Shown here: positions 22,851-32,915 of the stretch, piece after piece
Position numbering within the stretch: position 1 is the first letter of the stretch
Layout: each line of letters begins with the position of its first letter
Origin: Notolepis coatsorum
Taxonomy: Eukaryota; Chordata; Actinopteri; Aulopiformes; Paralepididae
Direction of reading: 5' to 3'
Assembly: GCA_963971535.1 (NCBI GenBank)
Contig: OZ020588.1
Location: 120,201,005 to 120,265,004 of the forward strand
DNA length: 64,000 bases
Position numbers and translations under genes: made by a program
The notes under the pieces: model-generated
Database searches by the model: none
Told to the model about the DNA's origin: nothing
Seen by the model: only the letters and a program-made list of their open reading frames with translations

Positions 22851-23809
22851 CCAAGAGAGGGGGTAGGTACGCGTGTCGATCTAAAACATGAAAAGAGGGC
22901 GCCACCCAGACGGTCCCATTCGTACCGCGCTCAGTGGCCCACCCCAAGGGCCTGAGACCCCTCTACCTATGTTTTTATCTATTCCGTTAACATCCCCCAG
23001 ATATGAACGAGAATTCGTCGAGACCTAGTAACAGGCGCTCGGAAGAGAAAACCTCCATCCCAGTTGCCCTATAAAAACGCCGTTTTAATAAAAACGCCGT
23101 TTTAATAATGAGCAACCAAGGCGTACCAGCCTTATGCGTAATTCTTATCAGAAACACCCCGAGCCAGCACTATGTACGCGTCGAGACCCAAACACATCAA
23201 TGGATAGTCTAACAAGACACCAGACATTGGTCCTCCAAGTCGCCTGGGAGAACGACAAGGAGCCATCGTGCTTCATATTCTTTCCTCTTTTTATTAAAAA
23301 AGAAAGAAACACAGACTGACATGAATCCCACGTGACGCGGCTGAGGGTAATTTTTTTTTCATTTTTACATCCCGCCACCCTCACCACAGAGAGGAGACGG
23401 GAATCCTCAGAGACTTCCCACGTGAGCCATGAATTGAAAAGTCACGGTAACATTGAGCCATGTGACCAACAGAATCAAGTTACACGTATATCGAGCGTAG
23501 CAGAACACTAAGTTCCTACACTCTGCCCCAACAACTTGACAATGACAGACCCTACATACGGGTCTGAAAAAACTCACGGAAGTCGTCGTCCAATAGAAAA
23601 GTGCCCAGTGACGTATTCTATGACGGGGGGAAACCCATGACTCAACTGCCCGTGATAGGTGCGGAGTCAGGGAAACCCTTCCCCCCCCCCGTGACCGAAT
23701 GAAAAGAGAGTAAAAAAAAACGCCCAATCAGAAGAGGGAAGGAGGGGTTTATCCGGTACCCCCTCGCAAGCCCAACCCTTGAATACGACAACAATAGCCA
23801 TATGATACC
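22851..23809. other. DIRS-A interior, no recognisable coding
   Basis: It lies where the RT/RNase H would be expected, but I see no RT motifs in either strand. A tandem pair of AAACGCCGTTTTAATA occurs at 23082-23110. The minus frame at 23407-23727 has no recognisable domain. Confidence 0.4.
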
Positions 23810-23813
23810 TTAA

Positions 23814-24764
23814 CACTTTAAGTGCCGAAAATGTGTTTAGGCGTCCTTCCCCGCCATGCTCAAGTTGCCGAGGACGCCGTAACTCGTCTTTAATATCAAT
23901 ATTTCAAAAATCTGTGATCGAAATCATATTTTTCCTCCGCAGCCCTGAGACACAGTGCTGGCCTCCTCTCAACCCTCTAGCGGTTCAAGAGCGCCATCCG
24001 GTGGCCGATCGGCAGAAGCGCCAAACAGAAAGTCATGTGGATGAAGTGCTGATCGTCCATATTACTTCCGGGCACTCTCTATAGGTCCCGGGACTCGATC
24101 TCGACACAATACATAGCGATCCGTTGCCAATAACTCGATAAACAACATGATTTGGGCGTATATACTATTATACAACCTGCAAATAGATCGCATATTTCTA
24201 CATCCCATAATAGGAATATTTCAGTTCCACGCTCATCGTCCAACGGCGCGAGGAAGATACGGTAAGATTCAGCGTTATTTTTGAACGTGTTCGATATAAA
24301 CTGCTCTGATGATCATATCACCCACACTAGATGAATGATATAACGCTGCCCACGGAATTATAAACGATCCCCCGCCCATCCGGTCATCATCAGATGATAC
24401 GTAGAAACTTCTAGAAGTACGTCCAATTGAAATTTTTGATCTCGCACAGATTCCTACCAAACTGTATTTCATCATCAATATAATGCATTTGGGGCTATAA
24501 ATCACGTTCTGGAGAAAGCTGCAGAAAGAGATGAAAACATACTTATACTTTAGACCATATTTTACTATGACTATGTGAATGAAAAAGTTTAACGTTGCTA
24601 CACAATGAAAAATACATATAGGACCTTGAATGGGCCCTAATAATGGCAATCTAGCAATAGAATTTAAAAAGTTATAGCCCTGCAAAGAAGGGGAACTTCT
24701 CCATAGTCAAATAGAGCTGGCAAGGGATGGTATATCATGAATTTAGCCTTAGGCAATCAAAGTG
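23814..24764. mobile_element. TTAA-flanked element T3 inside DIRS-A
   Basis: TTAA at 23810-23813 and 24765-24768; ends CACTTTAAGTGCC and GGCAATCAAAGTG. It is collinear with 17578-19380 apart from that copy's hAT insertion. That gives an independent confirmation of both sets of boundaries. Confidence 0.75.
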
Positions 24765-24786
24765 TTAAGTAGCCAGTATGCTAATG

Positions 24787-25368
24787 CAGTGGTTCCCAAA
24801 GTCGGGGTTGCGACCCAAAGGTGGGCCGCGAGCAGCCATGGGTGGGCCGCGAGATGATTTAAAAAAAACAAAAACATTATTTTTTATTTATTTTTTTTAT
24901 TCTTTATTTTTTTTTATTTCTTAGGCCACTGAACTTAGAAGCAGGCCAGGACAGTGTTTCTAGTTGTATTCTAAAATTATATTCTATTGTATTCTAAAAT
25001 GTGACTATATGGTTTTATATTAACTTAATAAATAAACAAAAAATGAAAAATCTACTTATTTCAACGAACATTTCAAACTAAATAACAGATTATGCACATA
25101 AAACGCTGAAAACAACCGAAGCAACAATAGTATTTTAATGAGACTATTATTATTATCATTATTATTTTGCAACAAGTTAGCCCTCTCATAAATAGCACAT
25201 ATAAATGAATAACTAACTTGAACTAACTTAATAGGATTGAAGTGATATTTGGCTTAAAAAATCGGTCACCTGGCAAAAAAAAAAAAAAAGCCTGACGATG
25301 TGCATTGGGCCGCGGCTCTCTGACGCCTTATTTTCTGGGTCCTGGCCTGAAAAGTTTGGGAACCCCTG
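24787..25368. mobile_element. hAT element (CAGTGGTTCCCAAAG ends), copy 1
   Basis: Ends CAGTGGTTCCCAAAGTCGGGG and AAGTTTGGGAACCCCTG; perfect 8-bp duplication TGCTAATG at 24779-24786 and 25369-25376. It is nearly the same length (582 bp) and sequence as 58722-59304. GGTGGGCCGCGAG is repeated near the left end. Confidence 0.88.
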
Positions 25369-25376
25369 TGCTAATG

Positions 25377-25846
25377 AACAGCGCAAAGCTAATTCAATAA
25401 CAAGGCCAAAGTTATATGTGTGAACCCGACACCCGTGTTTATGTTGCAAGACACAGAAAATCTGATAGAGAGAGAGCGGCCTGAACCGTGGTACCTTTAC
25501 ACACACGAGCATTATTGCAGACCAACACAACAGTGTTGTGGCTCAATATCACTGTTTAAGCAACAGAGCACACAACTAACCTCTACCTTTATGTGAAGAA
25601 CCTAACCTTCAGCTCGAGGCAGAAAAAACCCTTTTCAACCGAGTGTAAGCTGCAGGCCTTGCTTAAGCTCTAACATGAAATGTAGCGACCAACAAGACTT
25701 AAAAGTCTAGCCCTTCTATCAAACCCACACTAGCGAAAGGTTCACACATCGTCTCCCCATCATATGTAGTGAATAAACGCACAGTTTGTAACAAAAAATA
25801 GTCCCTCCCAGGAGGGACCCTTTATTTCTTAACAAAATCATACGAT
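25377..25846. other. DIRS-A interior without recognisable coding
   Basis: No open frame or motif was recognised. A short inverted repeat GGTCCCTCC / GGAGGGACC at about 25801-25820 could form a stem. Confidence 0.4.
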
Positions 25847-26334
25847 GGGCCGGGAAGGGAACAGGGGGGACCACAGAGGGAAAAAGTCACTTTAGCGATG
25901 CCTGCCATGAGCCGCTCGGGACTGAGCAGACCGTGGCTTGACCCCACGACTACCCACACGCACAACCCGCATGCCACCAGGGAACAAACGGAAGGAACAA
26001 ACCTCGTTACCGCCCCCAAAAACACGGGGTCGAGAGCAACTCAACCCCGTGGCAAGGCCGTAGCAGCGGAGCGCGAAGGAAGACCCAGACCCACTGAAGG
26101 GACTGGATCCCCCGGAAAAAGGGGGCCCGGAGAGGACAACGATGCCACAGCATCAAGACCTCACCAGGCGGTCACTAGTGACACCGCCCCTCACATCGCC
26201 AGCGTATTCGGACAGGGCCCCTCCAAGAGCGGGCCCTTCCCCCCACTTCCCCCCACTAGTACGATGGGCCGGGAAGGGAACAGGGGGGACCACAGAGGGA
26301 AAAAGTCACTTTAGCGACGCCTGCCATGAGCCGC
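25847..26334. repeat. Recombinase fragment duplicated between two copies of a 70-bp segment
   Basis: The segment 25925-26265 repeats 21622-21960 almost exactly (from GAGCAGACCGTGGCTTGACC to GGGCCCTTCCCCCCACT). It is bracketed by two copies of a 70-bp gag-end segment that starts GATGGGCCGGGAAGGG, at about 25847-25918 and 26262-26333. This places a piece of the recombinase end behind the gag end within the same DIRS-like element. Confidence 0.75.
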
Positions 26335-27004
26335 TCGGGACTTGCCACCCCGGGGAGCCCCGGAGGGACGGTAAAGGATAGGAGGCTGGTCACGATGATC
26401 CCTACAGTCACCTCCGAGCGTGGATGGGCCGGCTGCAGTGGCGGAGGCGCCCTCTCTCCTCCTGGCCTTCTTTGCTGAAGGTTCAGCAGTGGCGGTGGTA
26501 GCAGCGGCGGCTACGGCGGCGGAACCCCGACGACGAGCCTTCCGTCTGACTCCACCGGCGACATCGGGCGTGGGGAAATGAGGCTGGAGCACGGAACACT
26601 CCTCCTGCATTTCCCTGCAGGTTGAGGTCATCAGCTGCAACGCCGACCCGAAGAGCCCAGCATCGGAGAGGGGTGCCGTCAGAAGTGGAGTCCTCTTCCT
26701 TTCCGGCACACGCGCCTGCTCCAACCAAAGGTGGCGCTGGGCTAGAGTGGCCAGGGCGCGTACTTTCCCAGCGGCGACGGCCTGCAGCTGGATCAGATGC
26801 AGGATGGCTCCTGCCGACTGGGCGAGCTGATCATGTTGCAAATCGGTCAGCTCCGTACCGCCCGTCAGTATCCCGGACATGAATCTTGCCAGCTGCGCGA
26901 TGTTAGAAGTGGCAGCCAGAGATTGAGTCGCGGAGATAAATGACTGGTCACTCCAGTAAGCCAACCGCCTCGCTGATTTCCCTTGGGGAACCGGCTTCCA
27001 TAAC
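26311..27004 (-). pseudogene. DIRS-A gag C-terminal part
   Basis: A 217-codon minus-strand frame starts from a non-ATG codon and is open further upstream (KPVPQGKSARRLAYW). It contains an alanine/glutamine-rich helical stretch (HDQLAQSAGAILHLIQLQA) and then a basic tail (VRRKARRR, KKARRREG). The arrangement fits the nucleic-acid-binding gag-like ORF1 of DIRS elements. Its upstream continuation lies beyond the LINE insertion, at 30453-31228. Assignment rests mainly on context between the DIRS terminal repeats. Confidence 0.55.
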
Positions 27005-30000
27005 GGCTCCCATCTTTTAAGAGGACGCGACCCTGGTCAGACGCCTCTGGTTTTAGCTCCGCAACGATGTACTCACTTTTAGCTATTATGTTTGTTTTTG
27101 CTACTTTTTTATTTAAAGCAACACTGGCGGGTACGTCATACGACCGTCAGACACTTATGGACTTGAACCCCGGGCTCAAAGAGGAGTTTGGAGACACTTT
27201 TGACCTAGAATGGCCAGCAGAAATCAGACGGGAGAATGGCGGCAAAGAAAAGAACAAAGGCGACGGCAGGAGGAGACACAGAGGGAGACGAGGAGGTATC
27301 AGATTGAGACTAAAAAGAGCTGCTTACCGCCCAGCAATTCCATCCATCTTTCTGGCGAATGCCCGTTCGTTGGAGGGTAGGATGGATGACCTGAGAGCGA
27401 GGGTTCGGTTCCAACGGGAGATGAGAGACATCAACATTATATGTCTCACAGAGACATGGCTCACGTCGACGACCCCAGACAAAAGCGTCTCTCCCTCGGA
27501 TGCCTTCACAGTCTTACGTGCAGATCGCAACGCTGGCTCAGGAAAGACCATCGGCGGCGGAGTCTGCCTCATCACGAACAATTCCTGGGTTAATCCCGAG
27601 GGGGTGCAGGTCCTCTCAAACTCGTGTTCGCCGGACTTGGAACATCTTTCTATCCTATGTCGTCCGTTTCACCTCCCGAGGGAGTTCACAGCAGTCGTCA
27701 TGACTGCCGTGTATATTCCCCCACACGCGAATACGGGCAAAGCGCTGGGCGAACTACACGATCATCTCAACAGACACCAGATCAAACACCCAGACGCAGC
27801 GATGGTAGTGGCCGGCGATTTCAACCAGGCCAACCTGAAGAAAGTGATGCCGTACTTTTTCCAGCACATCGCTTGCTCCACCAGAGGGAAGAACACACTC
27901 GACCACTGCTATTACCCGTTCAAAGCGGGTTACAAGGCAGTAGCCGCTCCGCCATTAACGGGGTCCACAAGCTCGAGCGATCATGACTCCATCTTGCTAT
28001 TTCCGGCATATCAACAGAGATCACGTGACGCCGTCGTGTCACGTGAGACAAAGAAGTGGACCGACGAATCAGAGGCCACGCTCAAGGACGTGCTTGCAGA
28101 CACGGATTGGGATATGTTCATAGGAAGCGCCAGTGACGTCAGTGAACTAGCAGACACAGTGGTGTGCTACATAACAACAATAGCTGATGGTATTGTCCTC
28201 AGGAAAACGGCGCGGATTTTCCCAAACCAGAAACCGTGGGTGGATAGCACTATTAGAGCAGCTCTGAACTCTCGTACCACCGCCTACAACCTGGGTAGAG
28301 AGTCAGGAAACATGGAGGAGTATAAGGCTTCAGTCTATACTCTACGCAAAGCTGTCAAACTTGCTAAGAGGACATATGCTGATAAACTGGAGACACAAAT
28401 GGCACAAAACGACAAGAGGATTATGGCAGGGACTGAAGACAATAACTGACTATAAAGTCAGCGCCCCCTCAATGGGGAGCGACGACGCCTCCCTCGCGGA
28501 CAAGCTCAACACCTTCTATGCTCGGTTTGGTGTAGACAGTGGCGCTGCTGGCTCTCCGGCTAGTGACGTCACTGGCGCGCCGGCTGTTGTGGAGGGGGGG
28601 GGGCAACCGCGAGGGGGGGGGGACGCTCTCTCGTTGTCGGAACACAGTGTGAGAAGAGCATTTATGCAGGTGAACACCAGGAAGGCTGCTGGCCCAGATG
28701 GCATAACAGGACGTATACTCAAGACCTGTGCCAACCAGCTGGCCCCTGTGTTCACCGCCATATTTAATCAATCACTGGCGGAGTCAGTGGTCCCTGCCTG
28801 CTTCAAGATGTCTACCATCATCCCTGTGCCGAAGAAACCCTCCCCAACATGTCCAAATGACTACAGACCGGTGGCACTCACCTCTGTGATCATGAAATGT
28901 TTCGAGAGGCTGGTCAAGGACCACATTTGTGCCTCCCTCCCCAGTGATATGGACCCTATGCAATTTGCATACAGGACAAACAGGTCCACCGACGACGCGG
29001 TCTCCCAGGTACTGCACAGCACCCTCTCGCACCTTGACCGTCAGAAGGGGGGCTATGTGAGACTGTTGTTCATTGACTACAGCTCAGCGTTCAACACCAT
29101 AGTCCCCACCAGACTGGTGGACAAGCTGATCGAGCTAGGTCTGAGCTCCGCCCTGAGCGCCTGGGTACTGGACTTTCTGAGCGAAAGACCCCAGGCGGTC
29201 AGGGTGGGGGGTCAGACCTCCAACACCATCACCCTGAGCATCGGGTCCCCCCAGGGCTGTGTTCTGAGCCCCCTGCTGTACTCACTCTACACACACGACT
29301 GTGTGGCCAAGTTCAGCTCCAACTCCATAGTGAAGTTCGCAGATGACACGGTGGTGGTGGGGCTGATCTCGGACAACGACGAGAAGGCCTACCGGGAGGA
29401 GGTTGAGGTACTGGAACGCTGGTGCCAGGACAACAGCCTGCTCCTGAACATTGGCAAAACCAAGGAACTGATCGTGGATTATAGGAGAGGACAGCAGGAG
29501 ACACACACACCACTGATGATAAACGGGGCTACCGTGGACAGGGTGAGCAGCTTCAAGTACCTGGGGGTCCACATCTCAGAGGACCTGACATGGTCAACAC
29601 ACATAGACACAGTAGTAAAGAAGGCGAAACAGCGTCTCTACCACCTGAGACAGTTAAGGAAGTTCAGAGTATCGGGGAAGATACTCCAGTCCTTCTACTC
29701 AGGAGCTGTAGAGAGCATCCTGACCGGAAACATCACTGCCTGGTATGGAAACAGCACGGCACAGGACAAGAAGGCCCTACAGAAAGTGGTGCGCTCAGCC
29801 GAGCGTACCACGGGTATTGCACTACCCCCCCTGCAGGTTCTATACAACAAGAGGTGCAAATCCAGAGCCTGCAGGATAAATGAAAGACCCTCACCACCCC
29901 AATAACAGCCTGTTTCAGCTGCTGAGGTCAGGCAGACGCCTGCGAACCCCAGCTACTAGGACAGAGCGGCTTAGGCTCAGCTTCTTCCCCCAGGCCATCA

Positions 30001-30452
30001 GAGCCATGAACAATGAACATTGAGTGCTCAGAACATTGAACTGTCCACACACAAGCACACATGAACACACACACGACACGCACACTGTGCACGCTCACAC
30101 ACGAGCAGCCACTTAACACTTTAACATGAGCGGGCACACACTCATGTCGCACACACGCACACTTATGGCCAAAGGAAAGGACACTTTAAATTAGAATAAC
30201 AGGAACAGTGTATTGCACTACCAAAGCTAACTAGCATGTCACACATGCTCTGTAAATAACTATGTACAGATACCGAGATGTCACTCCATGTTACCTGCTA
30301 CCTGTTACTGCACAATGTTGTTTTCTTCTTTTGATTCTATTATATGTACCACTGTATTGCACATCGTTGCGGGCAAGACCACCCGCATTTCATTGTATAC
30401 CTGTATGCCGTGACAATTAAAACTCTTGACTCTCTCTTGACTTGACTTGACA
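27005..30452 (+). mobile_element. L2-like LINE inserted in DIRS-A
   Basis: A 3.4-kb insertion between two halves of the DIRS gag. The 3' UTR (30024-30452) is CA-rich and ends with CATTTCATTGTATACCTGTATG, a TGACAATTAAAACTC stretch, and the tandem tail TTGACTTGACTTGAC, as usual in L2-type LINEs. The text CCATCT flanks both ends (about 27011 and 30454) and may be part of a target duplication. It is near full length, with a short 5' leader before the ORF. Confidence 0.8.
27067..30022 (+). pseudogene. L2-like LINE ORF2: endonuclease and reverse transcriptase
   Basis: Frame 1 (27067-28449) has a hydrophobic N-terminus, TSYDRQTLMDL, a basic stretch and an APE endonuclease (LTETWL, AVYIPP, VVAGDFNQANL, SSDHDSILLF). 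Frame 2 (28361-29905) has the RT: KAAGPDGITGRILK, NDYRPVALTSVIMKCFERL, GYVRLLFIDYSSAFNT, GSPQGCVLSPLLYSLYTHDC and the catalytic FADDT. The protein normally is a single chain; a one-base shift near 28415-28425 separates the domains. A second shift near 29880 moves the C-terminal FQLLRSGRRLR block out of frame. The catalytic motifs look intact, so the copy seems recent but inactive. Confidence 0.82.
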
Positions 30453-31228
30453 CCATCTCAGGACAAAGGAGAGCTGCCATCGGCCTATCAAGCCGAGCCA
30501 CCCCCTCCTTTATACCGTCTACCAAACCCACCACCCTCGTGACTCGCACGTAGGCCCATGATGTGGGAGACCACCTGTCCCTGACGGACGTAGGCCTCCA
30601 TCGAGGGGAAAAATGGACAGACAACGCCCATCTCTCTCACAGGACGGCGTTGCCATAGATGACCTATGAGATCATCAGGGACAGGAACAGGCAGTGGCAG
30701 CGGCACGCCATTTGCGACTGCCGCCGCTGCCATGAGCTCGGGGAACAAAGCATGTAGTTCCCCCTGCATACTTTCCCCCACCGAGCTCGTGTCCCTCACA
30801 TGCAGCAGACTACTGGTTACAGAGCCACATTCTGATGTGGCTGATAGCAGGGCATCCCGCCGCCGAGTCGGAGATTCTAACCCAACATCCGCCTACGAGG
30901 GACCCCAAGGAGACCTATCACCCCCCTCCAGTGTTACCTGGACGGGCGGCGGACATGTCTCCACCGGGGCGTCAAATAAGAACCCGTCTGCCTCTACCAT
31001 GTAGTCCTCTGTTTCCATCGGCCATGGAGAATCAGACGCATCCTCATCCGGCTCCAGCAACTCACCAAAACCAGGCCGTTCGCGTCTATAAGCCACCATC
31101 TTACGACGGGAGCGAGCCGACGCAAAAAGTTTGCGTCTCAAATCCTCCGCCACCAGAGGAGCCGGCTGCCCAACAGCGGACGACTCTCCGGCGGCAAAGG
31201 AACCAGAGCCGGAACCAGGCCATCGCAC
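30453..31228 (-). pseudogene. DIRS-A gag N-terminal part
   Basis: Two minus-strand pieces in the same frame (31228-30893 and 30799-30488) are separated by a TAG at 30893. They contain RRERPGFGELLEPDEDASDS and, after the stop, LHALFPELMAAAAVANGVPL and LIGHLWQRRPVREMGV. The pieces lead towards the L2 insertion and continue at 27004-26311. I do not recognise a named domain. The call follows from position just inside the DIRS right terminal repeat. Confidence 0.5.
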
Positions 31229-31501
31229 AGGAAACTACCTATCGGACGCCTAACGGGCGCGGCTGCCGACCACGAAAGTGGCCTCAACCCCGCTTCAAGA
31301 CGCACGACAGAGGAGGAAATGGAGAACCGCTGGTGAAGGGTAACGTTGCTAGCGCGACCCTCCGAGGTAAACATTATGACTTAGCTTTTTTCTTTTTTAA
31401 AGTTTATGAGAGAAAGAAAAAAGCAAGAAAAAATGTAAACACGTAACTCAACTTTCTTCAGCTTAAACAACCTCGTCAAGTGATGTATATAACAGGCACT
31501 T

Positions 31502-31687
31502 CCTTGTGGTGAAAGTGAAGAAGGAGGCGAGTGTGTGGCCACACACCTGCTTATGAAGGTAGCGGATGGGGGTGTGGCCAGACGAATGTTGGTATGTAAA
31601 GGTACATTGTGAATTTTTATTCAGTGCAAATGCACAAAGTGAGGTTAGTGCAGATGACGCTGAGCGGAAGCTAGTATGATATAGAAC
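31502..31687. repeat. DIRS-A right inverted terminal repeat
   Basis: Complementary to 21128-21313; shared text CACACCTGCTTATGAAGGTAG and GGGTGTGGCCAGACGAATG. Its outer 43 bp also pair with 21397-21440. Confidence 0.72.
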
Positions 31688-31787
31688 TGTGTTACCGACA
31701 AGTGCAGTGTCAAACAGGACAGGCATATGATCAGAGAGAAATTATCCACATATCTCTAGATTAAAAACAGGTAAACCATATGATAAA

Positions 31788-32676
31788 ACCAGAGATCTCC
31801 GTGTTTCGATTCCACCCGTTGTGGACAGAGTTGTTATTGCTTTTATTCCATATTAATAACCTATTCAAGGTCGCCGAGCTGCACTGCAGATTTACCCTAC
31901 TCTTTGAATTCGACAAAGTGTTATACCGGCCATATCCTCTTAGGGGTGCTATCGCGATAATACAGGGTGCCCTGTGGCTGAACGGATCATTATTTTTTTT
32001 TACTTTCAATGGAGATTTCAGTTAGCAGGATTCTCGATGTGCAGCATGTAGCTTGGATTACATTTTGCATCGCAGATTTCACCATGCAATAAGGGGATTT
32101 ATCATCAGCCAATGGACATATCGATCTACCAGGTGGCAATCGATAACAGGGAAATGCTCGGGGGGATCCCACCGGACCACGGTAAGATCTTTTTCACGGA
32201 AAGTACAGCCCAATCGGGAATTGTTATGATACTCAACCAGGCGTTCAGCCTATGAGGCTAGTTAGGCTAACGCGGTTATTGGTAATCAATAATCAGAAAT
32301 GACGTCCCCCGCCCCCCCCTTTCATGCATACATGCTTGAGGATCGTGCCGATCATATGCAGTTTGAGTTTTAACTGTAGCATCTGTAAAACGGAAATGCC
32401 ATTGGATATAACGTTAGCAGCTATTAGCCCTATATCTAGCCTTCCAGAAAATATACTAGACCAAATCCTGTATAACGCTTATATTCACTGCGCTATAAAA
32501 TGAGAACGTATTGATGATTTTTTTTCTTTAAGCCATTTTGAACTCAATTGACAATGAGAATGGACAGATAGCAATACTATAAAGTATAGATTTAGCTCTA
32601 CAAACAGCCCCACGTCTGTTTACATTTCCTGGACCTCTTGAGATTAGTTAGACTCATCCCAGTGGCCGTGATTGTG
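31788..32676. mobile_element. TTAA-type element T1, inverted copy
   Basis: TTAA at 32677-32680 is followed inward (minus) by CACAATCACGGCCACTGGGATG, as in 16723-20392. The interior matches that element and 7691-8599 in reverse. The left end is imprecise: the LINE host resumes at about 31787, some LINE codons are missing, and no TTAA lies exactly at the junction, so a small deletion probably occurred. Confidence 0.6.
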
Positions 32677-32915
32677 TTAAAAAGTCCTTTGCCAAAGGGT
32701 TGTTGGAACAACACACATGCACATTCAAATCCCCGACAATCAGGACATGATCATAATTTGGCATGATATCGGCCAGGAAGGCAGAAAAGTCATTAATAAA
32801 ATCCTTATTGTACTTAGGGGGGCGGTAGATCACAGCACACAACACGGTTTGATTGATCTCAAACATGCTCAGCTCAAAGCTGCAGAACGGTGAAGGTAGC
32901 GATAGTGGTTTACAC

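Larger units (their letters stand above)
21104..31687 (-). mobile_element. DIRS-like retrotransposon A, degraded and composite
   Basis: Inverted terminal repeats at 21128-21313 and 31502-31686 (shared CCTTTACATACCAACATTCG) bracket gag-like and tyrosine-recombinase-like remnants, all on the minus strand. A 36-45 bp match of the right end to 21397-21440 is the internal complementary region expected of DIRS elements. In minus-strand order it holds gag N-part, an L2-like LINE insertion, gag C-part, a duplicated recombinase fragment, non-coding sequence with a hAT and a TTAA element, then the recombinase remnant. The reverse transcriptase was not found. It split a LINE at 31688/21103 without an evident target duplication, as known for DIRS elements. 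Confidence 0.68.

Noticed and set aside
27067..27200. Secreted host protein from the hydrophobic N-terminus
   Set aside because: The frame continues into an APE endonuclease; a similar hydrophobic start is present in the LINE at 35214.
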